From positions 8,882,874-8,946,873 of the forward strand of contig NC_079138.1 in NCBI RefSeq assembly GCF_945859705.1: 64,000 nt of DNA, read 5' to 3'. Numbering within the stretch: the stretch's first letter is position 1; each line of letters opens with the position of its first letter. The translations under genes and the position numbers were made by a program. This DNA is from Episyrphus balteatus. Lineage: Eukaryota; Arthropoda; Insecta; Diptera; Syrphidae. This document shows positions 19,056 through 31,185 of this stretch, one piece after another. Below the pieces are notes generated by a model that worked only from the letters and a program-made list of their open reading frames with translations, did no database searches and was not told the origin of the DNA.

Positions 19056-21332
19056 CTAATGGCCCATTTAGGCAAAAGTGTTTGCAATATTCATTCTTCG
19101 GGTGGGTCTATAATGAAAAACTTTTATATCACTGGATTCAAAAATGTTTGGAGCTCGAGTATTTGAAAAAAAATTTCAATTTAGGTTATTGGTGTGCCTT
19201 ATAGAGCAAGTCAAAGTTAATAATTCTTTTATTATGAAAAAAAAATCTGTTTTTTATTTTTTTTTCTTAGCTTCTAAAACGTTTTGATTTTTATTTTTTT
19301 TCAAATGCTATGGTAATTATTTAAACCAAAATTAAAAAAAAAAAAAAGTAAAAAATTATTATTTAATTGTTTAATTTAATGTTTTTTGAAACACTGTTTT
19401 TTGCACACTTTTTCGACTTCAAATTGCATAGCTGATTCAAAATCCTTATATATTTCTTAATAAAAATCCAAAAGCTCAGCTGCGTCCTTTTGCATTCAAC
19501 TGAGCTAGAGCGATTTGATTTGATAAGGTCAGTCATTTTTTCTACATTTTTTTTTCATGTGTGAAAATCAAATCTTGGAAAATTAGAGTTCTTTGTTTTG
19601 TGTGTGGTGGATTTCAATAACATGATTTTTTATTTAAAAGGAAAAACATATTTTATGTATATTTATTACCTAATTTTGTTTGAAAGGGTTTTATAGCTAA
19701 TTTCTTTTAAACCTCTTATACAACTTTTAATTAATTATGCATTTATTGTTGGGAAGATATCATTAAATTCCATTCAAGTACTTTAATTAATAAGTGTTTT
19801 TTACCGGATTTAAGAATTTTCTAATATTTTAATATAAAATAAACAAATAGTTTTCATGGGATGTCATAAAATTATAAGTAATAAAAGGATTTGAATATTT
19901 TTTAGTGCTGGTATTTATTTTTAAGGTATAAAAAGATGAAACACTTAGATGAAATTATCATTTAAAGTTTTAAAGAGCAGTCGCATAGTTGAAAAAAAAT
20001 ATTTAAAATGGATACATCGCATAACAATTTGTTTGATGATTGACGGAAATTTTTTAAACGAATTGACAGAAACAAAGTCTACGCGGTCATGTCCGATATT
20101 CAGAAGGACACAGAAAAGCTTCAACAATCATGATGAATCAAATGAGGATGAACATAACTTCCAATATGGAATATCTCCACTGCATGCTAGAATCAGATGC
20201 ATGGAATTTATTTTGAAACTTGCGTATACCCTTCGATAAGAAGAACAAGATTCTGATGAATCTATTGGGAATAAGGAGATGGAAAAGAGAAGAAAACAAG
20301 CGATCCAAACGCGTTTTCGAGATGAGCTTTGACTTGATGTGGATAAACCAAAGCAAGGCTATGGAAATACTAATAATGGAAACACTTCAAGGAGAACAAT
20401 TAGATGAAACGGCTCGAATAACTAGAGTCAATGGAGAAGTTATTATGATGCTGAAAATAATACCTACTGAATGTTTTGAATTGCAGGGAAGTGGTGAATG
20501 CAGTTAAATTTGGAGACTATACTAAGAAAACAGCAGAGCTTCTAAAAAAAAGTATCCTGAAAAACTACTCACGCCTACTCTTCACAAAATATTGGTCCAT
20601 AGTCAAAATATCATCGAATATCAATCACTTCTACTTGGAGAACTGTCAGAAGAAGCCCAGGAGTGCAAAATTAAAGACTACAAGAAGTACAGATAAAATA
20701 CGTGCAAAGTTTTAAGGATTCGGCAGAATGAAGACCTATTTAACATGCTTGCAACCTAATTGGATACACTTATTTCTTCCTTAAGGCATGTAAGAAACCA
20801 AAAAGATCTGAAAGAGCAATACTCTCCAGAAATGATGAGTTTATTACAAATTACCCCGGACTTAGATGATAGTTTAAAAAAAAAAACTAGTGTTTTTTAT
20901 ATGTCAATTTGTTACTTTTATCTTTTTCCACAGTTTGACTTCTAATATATTACTGAAATACATTATAAATGTACTCTTCTATACAGAAAAATAAAAAATT
21001 GCATACAAATTAAAAAAAAAAAATAAAAAAAATTCTCCCCACTGTTTCACTCGAATTGGTTCCTTTCCTTTTTCCCCACTGTGTCACTTAACTCAGATTA
21101 CTTCAGAAATTGATTTTTGACGATTGTATATCAAAATACCATTATGTTTACAACCTTATCTAAAACTTCTTACTTTAACACCAAATTCTGAAACACCCTG
21201 TAAAGTTTTTTTTTGAAACTCACAATTTCCATAGCCTTGGAAATTTCCTTCAAGATACAAATTTGTGGCGATATCTTTATTTGTTTAGAAGATATTAATT
21301 TTGCAAGCAAAAAAGTCAAAACGGGCCACTGT
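19056..21332 (+). mobile_element. Degenerate DNA transposon inserted in R1 ORF2 (unit 1)
   Basis: About 2.27 kb separates two parts of R1 ORF2 that are adjacent in the R1 at 36.2 kb. The ends are related inverted repeats: TGGCCCATTT at 19060-19069 and, on the minus strand, TGGCCCGTTT at 21319-21328. A longer imperfect match runs about 35 bp inward, including TTGCAA. It is A+T rich and holds one decayed protein gene (20008-20878). The target may be TA (R1 reads GAGCTAGGG here) but a duplication is not clean. It is present in all four units. Confidence 0.75.
20008..20878 (+). pseudogene. Transposon-encoded protein, degenerate, widespread arthropod TE family
   Basis: Reading across three phases gives ordered motifs: a coiled segment (KVYAVMSDIQKDTEKLQ), YGISPLHARIRCMEFIL, KRRKQAIQTRFRDEL, VDKPKQGYGNTNNGNT, the RITRVNGEVI phrase, VNAVKFGDYTKKTAEL, KILVHSQNIIEYQSLLLGE, LSEEAQECKIKDYKKYR, and NEDLFNML...LISSLR. 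I recognise this order from uncharacterised transposon-associated proteins common in arthropod genomes; the superfamily is not one I can name. Multiple stops and shifts show long decay. A protein search would settle the family. Confidence 0.65.
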
Positions 21333-21596
21333 GAGGCGTCTGATGGAAATTTTTCCGAACTAAGGACAGAATTTAGGCGGAAAACGGCTGAATATAAGCA
21401 AATGTTATATTCAGCCAAGGAAGAAAATTGGCGGTCTTTCGCGGTTTATCGCATTTGCAGGGAAGGAAAGTTTCTTCGATAGGTAGCATTAAAAAGGGAA
21501 GTGTGACCCATACTACTTGGGATAATTGTGTTGGGGCGTTGATGAGGTCCTTTTTTCCTAGATCGCGTACAAGAATAGATCCATCAGAGAGACCTT
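21333..21596 (+). pseudogene. R1 ORF2 linker fragment (unit 1, piece C end)
   Basis: Continues R1 ORF2 after the transposon: ASDGNFSELRTEFRRKTAEY, YSAKEENWRSF, then, in a shifted phase, GSIKKGSVTHTTWDNCVGAL and FFPRSR to SERPS. A 30-bp deletion (kept intact only in unit 3) causes the shift. It ends where another R1 leader starts with TTCCCTATTTAC. Confidence 0.85.
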
Positions 21597-22103
21597 CCCT
21601 ATTTACATTTACTCAGTTCAGTTTTGTATCTCGTGGCGGACGGTTGTCTTTGCTCCGATAAAATTGAATTTGTTGTCGTGATTGTTGCTTGTTGGTGGTT
21701 GTCGGTTTTTCCGAAGAAAGGTTTAGAGTCGGTATATTTTATTACGGATCAGTGAAGTTGTGCGCGTCCCTTATAAACAGGTATAAAATTATACCTGCTG
21801 TATTTTTGGTGCGGAAAAGATAATAAAAGTGGTGAAGTGCGAGGAATTAGCAAATTGCTGTTCCAGGAACACGAGTGCAGCTGGTGGCTATACAAATTTT
21901 AGAGCGTGGATTTGGGAAATTTAGTTTTCCAATTCCAGGAACTCATTTAAGTGGTTGGTGAGCGAATTTGTTGTTCTAGGAACACAAGTGCAGCTGTGTT
22001 GTTTTCGGTTTGTTCGGGAAATTGTGCGTTTATTGCTTCGTGCCGTGTACGTCCCTTTTTCGACGAATTGTTTTTCGATAGGTGAAGAAGGTTGGCCTTT
22101 GTG
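21597..22103 (+). promoter_or_regulatory. R1 5' UTR (unit 1, piece D)
   Basis: Starts close to the true R1 5' end (TATTTAC...CAGTTCAGTTTTG, as at 39070). It carries the palindrome (21778-21797), TTCCAGGAA at 21861 and 21933, TTCTAGGAA at 21974, and GCCGTGTACGTCCC, and leads to the ORF1 ATG at 22104. Confidence 0.8.
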
Positions 22104-23829
22104 ATGGAAAAGGACAATAAAATGGTGTCGGTTTCTTCAGACTGCGACTCTGAAATTAATTTTTCAGGAGCGTCGTCGCAAATAAAAAATAAAAAAAAGA
22201 AGTCAAAAGATTCGCGAGTGTCAGACTTTTTAAAAAGCAGTGACAGTGACGGCAAGAGCGAAGATGCTCTAAAGGCTGAAAAGGCTCGGGAAGCCAGGAA
22301 GGCCAGAAAGGCAGCCTTGGCTGTAGCTGGTACTGCCAAAATCAGTGATGATGATGAATTTACTTTTAAACATCCTCTTCCAGTGTATATAAGGAAAAGT
22401 GTGTGTGAAGTGACTGAAGGAGAAATGGTGGAACAGAACGTGGAAGCCATGGAGGCGGAGGATATATCCCTTAAAAGAGCGAGAAAGAACTCCCTGGAGG
22501 GAAAAACTGACAAGAAGACAAAGACGGAAATGGACATGGAGTCATCTGCCACCACGGGGGTTGAAAAACCCGGCGATGTGGTGGAGGTGAAGTTGCCTGA
22601 ACAAACTGCAGGCAAAGGTAAGGAAGTCTTTAAGTTTAATATTGAAAACAATATTGAGAAGTTAGTAAATGAAAGTAGGGAGGTTAAACAAGCAAAGGAT
22701 AAGATAGGGCAACAGGACTCATTAGGAGTCTAGGTCTAGGAGAATAGGTGTCATAAAAGACAAGATGGTAGGATTGATTGCAGAGAAAAAAATAGATCCA
22801 GTTAGCATTGGGGAGATCATCATAATTACGCATGATTATGAAAAACTAGTTTTTGAGATAGCATGCGAAAATGAGAGGTTGAAATCAAGAAATTAAATGT
22901 AGACAGGAAACAAATGTCAGTCTTGACTGCAACCCCAATCCCAGCCCCTCGCAAAGGGAAAATTTCGGTACCCCAGATGCAAATCTGTGGCCCAACGGGA
23001 CCTTGGGTAAAGGTCCGGATGAGCCGGTTCCAACCTCCCAGAGGTTGTCTTATGCACAGAGGTTGATGCAGGTAGGGCCTTTGACCACTCCCCCGGTCAT
23101 CAAGGAGGCGAGGAAAACTTTTGCTTTGCAATTTAGTGCAAACGAAAAGAGAACTTCAAAGGAAGTTCAGAAGAAGGTTGCAGAGGAGATAGCTCCTGTT
23201 CTTGGCGTGCGTGTACACGCAATTGAGAAGAATAGTGCAGGATATAGAGTGCTATTCCCTACTAGTAGGGAAAGAGACTTAGCTATCAGAAATGATAAAA
23301 TTCAGAAGGAAGGCTTAACAGCTGAAATCAAGAAGGAAATAAGGCCGAGACTCATCATTAGGAGAGTCAACAGGATGATTACATCCACGGAATTTCTGGG
23401 GGAGCTTCACAAGCATAACCTAGAGGGCTTGAGAAGTCAAATTAATTACACCACCATGGGAGGAAAAGCTAGGAAGGGATGACACACTCAATGTCATCCT
23501 AGTGCAGCAAAAAAGTAACAGAGACTTTGAGAAACGTAGGTAGATGCTACATAAAGCACTATTCTTATAGGGTAGATGACCTTCCACTGGTCATGTCATG
23601 CTTCAGATGTTTGTGCCTGGACTATGTCCAAAGCCACTGCAAAGTGAATAATGTAGGCGTTGTGGACTTGCGGGCCATTTTGCACGCAGATGTATGAGGG
23701 ATGTTCATTGTAGGGATTGTGCCTTCAAAGGTTACCCGGCAGGTCACGATATGTTGACACTTAGATGTCCTCTATATAAGGCAGCGGTAAATAGGGCGGC
23801 TTCAAGAATCTTAAATGGATTTACAAAAT
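22104..23829 (+). pseudogene. R1 ORF1 (gag-like), nearly full length but frameshifted (unit 1, piece D)
   Basis: ATG 22104 (MEKDNKMVSVSSDCDS) starts a lysine- and serine-rich N-terminal half open to 22733. A coiled part (EIACENERL) and proline-rich linker (TPIPAPRKGK) follow in another phase, then SYAQRLMQVGPLTTPP and the folded domain (KVAEEIAPVLGVRVHAIEKN) to 23480. Knuckles come last: CFRCLCLDYVQSHC (His changed to Tyr), CRRCGLAGHFARRC, and CRDCAFKGYPAGHDM...C. Four or more phase breaks disable it. Its stop (23827-23829) overlaps the ORF2 ATG at 23815, the arrangement expected of R1. Confidence 0.85.
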
Positions 23830-24003
23830 AACAACTCAGGTAAGGTCAGGATTGTTCAATTAAATTGTCAGGACGCATATAGGGCGATAATAGATGTTGG
23901 GGTCTTTTTGTGCAACGCCAAGTGTAGCTTTGCGCTGTTGCAGGAACCTTATGTTTCCAATGGAAGTGTAAGGGGACTGCCAGCTGCAAGCCGATCATTC
24001 ACC
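23815..24003 (+). pseudogene. R1 ORF2 endonuclease start, cut by (TAAAA)n (unit 1, piece D)
   Basis: ATG 23815 opens MDLQNNNSGKVRIVQLNCQD... with FALLQEPYVSNG. After RSFTK the coding text is replaced by pentamer repeats, the right boundary of the unit. Confidence 0.9.
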
Positions 24004-24187
24004 AAAATAAAATAAAATAAAATAAAATAAAATAAAATAAAATAAAATAAAATAAAATAAAATAAAATAAAATAAAATAAAATAAAATAAAATAAAATAA
24101 AATAAAATAAAATAAAATAAAATAAAATAAAATAAAATAAAATAAAATAAAATAAAATAAAATAAAATAAAATAAAATAAAATAAAA
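24004..24187 (+). repeat. (TAAAA)n tract between units 1 and 2
   Basis: About 37 uninterrupted AATAA/TAAAA units. The equivalent tract between units 3 and 4 is only about 69 bp, so length varies between copies. Confidence 0.95.
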
Positions 24188-26056
24188 GAGAAAGAATTAA
24201 ATTAAATATTAAATATAATACCCTCGTGGTACTTTCCTACGGCGGCGTTGGAAATTTTATATTTTGTTAAAGATAAAAATTTTATGAGCGAGGAAGAAAT
24301 TTCAGGAACTCCAGAGTGTGTGAAAATGAGTGATGTTGATTTGATTGGTCTAAACGTCCGATTATGATGCGTTGGGCTACTTGTCGGACAAGGGTAAGGT
24401 ACAAAAGTTCACCAAAAAAAGGGAGTTTCTTAATCGTTGGCATCTCACTGCTGTCAATTGGGACTTATATAGAGTTAATATCGAGCGTAGGGTCGTGTTA
24501 GTTTCTTTGCAAGAATTCATAGGGCGCTCAATTGATGGTAAAATTCAGTGGTTGAATAACAGTAATTGGGAAGTCAATGATAGGCTCCTCAAGAAATTCA
24601 GTAGGAAAACCCAAGGAAGATCAGATGGTGGACCTCTGAACTGACCGAGTTCCGTAGATTAGTCAGAAGATCAAGGATGAAATTCCAGAGGGCTAGGAGT
24701 TCAAGGCAATCAGATGTTGACCAGTTTAAGAGTGCTTATAGGCAAGTCCTTTCAGAATACAAGAGCATGCTAACTAGAGCAAAAGAAAGTGATTGGAACT
24801 CGTTTCTAGATAGGAACAGGGATGGCCCATGGGGTCAACTTTTTAAAATCTGTAGAAAAAAGGATCAGGAAATAGGAGCTATCAGGGAAGGTGACATTGT
24901 TCTCCAAACCTGGAAAGATTGTATAGGAGCCTTAGTTAGAAATTTCTTCCCCAGGTCTGAGCTTCCAGCTGCCTCGTTGGCGAATGAGCAGATTGAAGCT
25001 CCTAAGTTAGAGAGAAATGAGGTGGAAATAGCAGTAGATAGACTTAGGGCGAGAAAATCCCCGGGATTTGACGGTAAAAAAGGTGAGATGGTTATTGCTG
25101 TGTGGGAAGTTGTTCCAGAATACCTGATTGAACTCTACGCAAGTTGCATTAGGGAAAGCTATTTCCCAACTGATTGGAAGCATGCAAAGGTCATGACTCT
25201 CCTGAAGTCTCAGGACAAGCCGAACAGTGATCCGCGGTCATACCGCGGTATAAGTCTTCTCCCAGCCCTTGGAAAAGTGCTGGAGAGAATCATGATAGAC
25301 AGACTAATGGAAGTCATTACGGATCCATGTCCTTATCAATTTGGCTTCACTCCAGGACGCAGCGTTGAAGATGCATGGTCTCACGTGAGCACATGTGTCA
25401 GGGACTCAACGTCTAAATATGTCTTAGGTATATTCATTGATTTTAAGGGTGCTTGTGATACTTTAGAATGGTCTAGGGTGGCAGACAAGCTGGCATTAGT
25501 TAGTTGTAGGGATTAGCACTCTGGAAGAGTTATTTCACAGATAGAAGGGCGACAGTCATGCGAGCGCATGATAGTTTGTCGATAGAGTTCCAGAGAGGTT
25601 GTCCTCAGGGGTCAATAGGAGGGCCATACCTTTGGAATTTGATGATGGATTCGCTACTTGCAGATCTTAGCTCGGGTTTCAGCACTGGTCCTGACAACCA
25701 CCACGGCCCGTAGAAGTGTAGTGCTTTCGCCGATGACTTACTAGTCTTAGTCGAAGGTCAAGCACGACGAACACTTGAAACTGAAGGGAAGTTTGTTTTG
25801 GAAAAAGTGCGCGCATGGGGATCAAGTGTGGGTGTCGAACTCTCAATAGAGAAAACATTAATAATGCTCCTCAAGGGAAGATTGTCTGGCAATCGGCCTC
25901 CGTGCATTAGGATTGATAGGGATGCTGTTTCGGTGGGACCAGCATAAAATATGAAAAGGTCGTTAGATATCTTGTTATAACGGTTGGTGAGAGAATGAAC
26001 TCCCTTCCCACTTGGGGAAAATAAACTCTTTGTAGCTTGTGTCACTTTTGGGGAAT
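24188..26056 (+). pseudogene. R1 piece A: leader, ORF1 start fused to ORF2 RT (unit 2)
   Basis: As in unit 1, including the stop and phase breaks around AFADDLLVLVEG (about 25724-25760). Unit-specific change: GFDGKKGEM replaces GFDGKTGEM. DSTSK here, where unit 1 has DSTYK, agrees with units 3 and 4. Confidence 0.9.
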
Positions 26057-26494
26057 TTTGGTACCCTTTGGCGTGTGTTGTGTCGTGTCTCTTATAAGCA
26101 GGCATAAAATTATACCTGCTGTATTTATGCCTGACCCTTCCCGGAAAGGTAAATAAAAAGTGGTGAAAGTGCGAGGAACAAACAAATTGCTGTTCCAGGA
26201 ACACATAAGTGCAGCTGGTGGTTATAAAGTATTAGAGCGAGGAACTGGAAAATTTTGTATTCCCATTCCAGGAACTCATTAAGTAGTTAAAACAGTTAAA
26301 ACAGTGTGCGAGCAGATTGTTGTTCTGGGAACTCAAAGTGCAGCTGGGTTATTTTGAGAAATTGTGCGTCCATTGTTTTGTGCCGTGTACGTCCCATTTT
26401 CGGAGAATTGTTTGTCGGAAAATAAATAAAAATAATACCCTCGTGGTATTTTCCTACGGCGGTGGAAATTTTTATATTTTAAGAAGAACATTTT

Positions 26495-27334
26495 ATGAGC
26501 GAGGAAGAAATTCCAAGAACTCCAAAGTGCGTGCTAAGTGTGGAAGTGAAAATGAGTGATATCAACTTAGTGGGTTTAACGTCCGATTGTGACGCGTTGG
26601 GCTATGTATCGGACAAGGGGAAGAAAAAGAAACTCACTAAAAAAAGCCAATGCGAGTGACAGTGAAACGGTTAAGATGAATAAAGAAAATAAAGAAGGAA
26701 AGTCAGAAGAGGACGTTAGGACTAAATTCACCCAGTCGGTAGGTCCTGAACTAGGGAAGATTAGGGTCCACTCAATCGGCGCAAATAAGAAGGGCGAATT
26801 CGTTGTTAGGGTTCCTACGGAAAAAGAAAGGGTAGGAATTTTGGATCATCCCAAAATGAAGGAGCTAGGTCTAACTGGGTAGTTCAGCACCAAATTAGGT
26901 CCAAAAGTTGTGATTAAGAGGAGTCTTAGGCAGTTCAGTGTAGAACCATTTGCTAGCGACCTCCATAGGAAGAATTTGGCCGACCTCAGTGAAGAGGAGT
27001 TTAAGAAGAATGTAAGGATAGTTTCAGAATGGAAAGTAGGAACGGGTTTCGTAGATGTCATCATTGAAAGTAGCGAAAGCATTTTTAAGTTCTTCATGGC
27101 CGCCAGAAGAGTATTTATTAAATACTCTTCATTTGAAGTTACAGAACTTCCGGCAATCCCTAATTGCAGGAGATATTGGAGGGATATTGTTTGCAGGAAT
27201 TGTGGAAACGAGGGGCACATCGCCAGAATGCGCACCAAGGCTATTCATTGAAGGGACTGTGCAAAGAACGGTTGGGTGGCAGGGCACGAGATATTGTCAG
27301 ACAAGTGTCCTTGGTATAAGGACCAGGTAGCTAG
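26495..27334 (+). pseudogene. R1 ORF1, piece B (unit 2)
   Basis: Same broken ORF1 as unit 1, but with a different lesion in the zinc-knuckle region. A net 33-bp deletion removes the first knuckle (CRRCLATNHM...) and keeps the second start (VCRNCGNEGHIAR), the reverse of unit 1. Confidence 0.85.
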
Positions 27335-27355
27335 GAGGGGAAGTCGATTCTAAAC

Positions 27356-27784
27356 ATGAAGGTACAATTAATCCAATTAAATTGTCAGGGCGCATATAGG
27401 GCGATAATAGATGTTGGGGTCTTTTTGTGCAACGCCAAGTGTAGCTTTGCGCTGTTGCAGGAACCTTATTTTTCCAATGGAAGCCTAAGGGGACTGCCAG
27501 CTGCAATGCGATCATTCACCAACAGGAGTGGCAGTGCTGCTATTGTGTTGAATCATGTAAACACGGGAGCGTTATTAGTGTGTGAAAGTGAGTATGGTCT
27601 AAGTGTGTGCGTGGAAGGTGAGTTTTTTAGGATGTATCTTTACAGTGTTTACTGCAAATTCTCTGAAGAAATTCAACAATATATAGGTTTCATGAATAGG
27701 GTGTTAGAGTAAGTGGGAAGCGATTCTCTAATTTTCGGAACTGATGCCAACGCAATTTCATCCGTGTGGGATGTCAACGATCTT
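27356..27784 (+). pseudogene. R1 ORF2 endonuclease N half, piece B (unit 2)
   Basis: Matches unit 1, including the TAA stop at the same codon (27710-27712) and the jump to WDVNDLL. Confidence 0.85.
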
Positions 27785-28097
27785 CTCGGTATATTTTATT
27801 ACGGATCAGTGAAGTTGTGCGCGTCCCTTATAAACAGGTATAAAATTATACCTGCTGTATTTTTGGTGCGTGACCCTTCGTGGAAGAGATAATAAAAGTG
27901 GTGAAGTGCGAGGAATTAGCAAATTGCTGTTCCAGGAACACGAGTGCAGCTGGTGGCTATAAAAATTTTAGAGCGAGGATTTGGGAAATTTTGTTTTCCA
28001 ATTCCAGGAACTCATTTAAGTGGTTGGTGAGCGAATTTGTTGTTCTAGGAACACAAGTGCAGCTGTGTTGTTTTCGGTTTGTTCGGGAAATTGTGCA
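27785..28097 (+). promoter_or_regulatory. R1 5' UTR, piece C (unit 2)
   Basis: Same leader as 18178-18490 with palindrome and TTCNNNGAA words; a CGCGG to CGTGG change is unit specific. Confidence 0.75.
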
Positions 28098-28647
28098 TAA
28101 GTGGGAAGCGATTCTCTAATTTTCGGAACTGATGCCAACGCAATTTCATCCGCGTGGTTCTCAAAAATGAGGGGACATTCTTCCGAATCTCGTAAAATTA
28201 GCAGGGGAGTTGAGCTAACGGAGTGGATGGTTGAAAGAAATGTGTACAGCATCAATCAACCGAGCGAGCTGTACACATTTCATAGTACAAATGGGAAGAG
28301 TGACATCGACGTGACACTGGTGAATGGTGCAGCAGACAGCTCGTTCAGCTTTCACTGGACAATTCTCGGGGGAAGAGGGGTGAGTAACCACAACAAAGTT
28401 ATCGTTGAGATTACTCCCCTTACCGAAACTCGGGGTGTCCTGGGGGATCTGAATGAGAGGCGCTGGCAACTGAACAATGTCAATTGGACGTTGTATCAGG
28501 AGCTAATCAAAGCCAGACTTGAGTCAATGCCACTCAGTGTGTTTGAGGATTTAAGCATCGATGTTAAACTCGTTCGCTTAAATGAGTGTGTGTGGGATGA
28601 TAACGATCTTCTCTTTCGGAAATTTCGTAAGGAAAACCTTTCAGCGA
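28098..28647 (+). pseudogene. R1 ORF2 endonuclease C half and linker start, piece C (unit 2)
   Basis: As in unit 1 but without the 15-bp duplication, reading QPSELYTFHSTNGKSDID. Ends at the transposon junction. Confidence 0.85.
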
Positions 28648-30921
28648 CTAATGGCCCATTTAGGCAAAAGTGTTTGCAATATTCATTCTTCGGGTGGGTC
28701 TATAATGAAAAACTTTTAGATCACTGGATTCAAAAATGTTTGGAGCTCGAGTATTTGAAAAAAAATTTCAATTTAGGTTATTGGTGTGCCTTATAGAGCA
28801 AGTCAAAGTTAATAATTCTTTTATTATGAAAAAAAAATCTGTTTTTTATTTTTTTTTCTTAGCTTCTAAAACGTTTTGATTTTTATTTTTTTTCAAATGC
28901 TATGGTAATTATTTAAACCAAAATTAAAAAAAAAAAGTAAAAAATTATTATTTAATTGTTTAATTTAATGTTTTTTGAAACACTGTTTTTTGCACACTTT
29001 TTCGACTTCAAATTGCATAGCTGATTCAAAATCCTTATATATTTCTTAATAAAAATCCAAAAGCTCAGCTGCGTCCTTTTGCATTCAACTGAGCTAGAGC
29101 GATTTGATTTGATAAGGTCAGTCATTTTTTCTACATTTTTTTTTCATGTGTGAAAATCAAATCTTGGAAAATTAGAGTTCTTTGTTTTGTGTGTGGTGGA
29201 TTTCAATAACATGATTTTTTATTTAAAAGGAAAAACATATTTTATGTATATTTATTACCTAATTTTGTTTGAAAGGGTTTTATAGCTAATTTCTTTTAAA
29301 CCTCTTATACAACTTTTAATTAATTATGCATTTATTGTTGGGAAGATATCATTAAATTCCATTCAAGTACTTTAATTAATAAGTGTTTTTTACCGGATTT
29401 AAGAATTTTCTAATATTTTAATATAAAATAAACAAATAGTTTTCATGGGATGTCATAAAATTATAAGTAATAAAAGGATTTGAATATTTTTTAGTGCTGG
29501 TATTTATTTTTAAGGTATAAAAAGATGAAACACTTAGATGAAATTATCATTTAAAGTTTTAAAGAGCAGTCGCATAGTTGAAAAAAAATATTTAAAATGG
29601 ATACATCGCATAACAATTTGTTTGATGATTGACGGAAATTTTTTAAACGAATTGACAGAAACAAAGTCTACGCGGTCATGTCCGATATTCAGAAGGACAC
29701 AGAAAAGCTTCAACAATCATGATGAATCAAATGAGGATGAACATAACTTCCAATATGGAATATCTCCACTGCATACTAGAATCAGATGCATGGAATTTAT
29801 TTTGAAACTTGCGTATACCCTTCGATAAGAAGAACAAGATTCTGATGAATCTATTGGGAATAAGGAGATGGAAAAGAGAAGAAAACAAGCGATCCAAACG
29901 CGTTTTCGAGATGAGCTTTGACTTGATGTGGATAAACCAAAGCAAGGCTATGGAAATACTAATAATGGAAACACTTCAAGGAGAACAATTAGATGAAACG
30001 GCTCGAATAACTAGAGTCAATGGAGAAGTTATTATGATGCTGAAAATAATACCTACTGAATGTTTTGAATTGCAGGGAAGTGGTGAATGCAGTTAAATTT
30101 GGAGACTATACTAAGAAAACAGCAGAGCTTCTAAAAAAAAGTATCCTGAAAAACTACTCACGCCTACTCTTCACAAAATATTGGTCCATAGTCAAAATAT
30201 CATCGAATATCAATCACTTCTACTTGGAGAACTGTCAGAAGAAGCCCAGGAGTGCAAAATTAAAGACTACAAGAAGTACAGATAAAATACGTGCAAAGTT
30301 TTAAGGATTCGGCAGAATGAAGACCTATTTAACATGCTTGCAACCTAATTGGATACACTTATTTCTTCCTTAAGGCATGTAAGAAACCAAAAAGATCTGA
30401 AAGAGCAATACTCTCCAGAAATGATGAGTTTATTACAAATTACCCCGGACTTAGATGATAGTTTAAAAAAAAAACTAGTGTTTTTTATATGTCAATTTGT
30501 TACTTTTATCTTTTTCCACAGTTTGACTTCTAATATATTACTGAAAAACATTATAAATGTACTCTTCTATACAGAAAAATAAAAAATTGCATACAAATTA
30601 AAAAAAAAAAATAAAAAAAATTCTAAACACTGTTTCACTCGAATTGGTTCCTTTCCTTTTTCCCCACTGTGTCACTTAACTCAGATTACTTCAGAAATTG
30701 ATTTTTGACGATTGTATATCAAAATACCATTATGTTTACAACCTTATCTAAAACTTCTTACTTTAACACCAAATTCTGAAACACCCTGTAAAGTTTTTTT
30801 TTTGAAACTCACAATTTCCATAGCCTTGGAAATTTCCTTCAAGATACAAATTTGTGGCGATATCTTTATTTGTTTAGAAGATATTAATTTTGCAAGCAAA
30901 AAAGTCAAAACGGGCCACTGT
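28648..30921 (+). mobile_element. Degenerate DNA transposon in R1 ORF2 (unit 2)
   Basis: Same ends as in unit 1 (TGGCCCATTT at 28652; inverted end at 30908-30917). The decayed transposon protein lies at about 29597-30467 with the same stops; HARIR reads HTRIR in this copy. Confidence 0.75.
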
Positions 30922-31185
30922 GAGGCGTCTGATGGAAATTTTTCCGAACTAAGGACAGAATTTAGGCGGAAAACGGCTGAATATAAGCAAATGTTATATT
31001 CAGCCAAGGAAGAAAATTGGCGGTCTTTCGCGGTTTATCGCATTTGCAGGGAAGGAAAGTTTCTTCGATAGGTAGCATTAAAAAGGGAAGTGTGACCCAT
31101 ACTACTTGGGATAATTGTGTTGGGGCGTTGATGAGGTCCTTTTTTCCTAGATCGCGTACAAGAATAGATCCATCAGAGAGACCTT
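30922..31185 (+). pseudogene. R1 ORF2 linker fragment (unit 2)
   Basis: Same as unit 1, with the 30-bp deletion between RSFA and VYRICRE. Confidence 0.85.

Larger units (their letters stand above)
14606..24187 (+). repeat. Higher-order R1 mosaic repeat, unit 1 (9,582 bp)
   Basis: One period of a tandem array whose next period starts at 24188. The order of parts is: R1 leader + ORF1 start fused to ORF2 RT; R1 leader + ORF1 + ORF2 endonuclease N half; R1 leader + endonuclease C half + DNA transposon + ORF2 linker; R1 leader + ORF1 + endonuclease start; (TAAAA)n. All parts point the same way. Joints lie at the same bases in each unit, so the mosaic formed once and was then amplified. Confidence 0.95.

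Noticed and set aside
20880..20945. Possible spliceosomal intron at the end of the transposon protein (acceptor TTTTTCCACAG)
   Set aside because: One acceptor-like word in decayed A+T-rich sequence; no matching donor with open coding on both sides.
21947..22651. 234-codon minus-strand frame repeated in units 1 and 2
   Set aside because: Antisense to the lysine/serine-rich part of R1 ORF1; such composition gives long antisense frames. It is broken in units 3 and 4.
24004..24187. Regular direct repeats considered as a CRISPR array
   Set aside because: Simple pentamer without spacers, in an animal genome.
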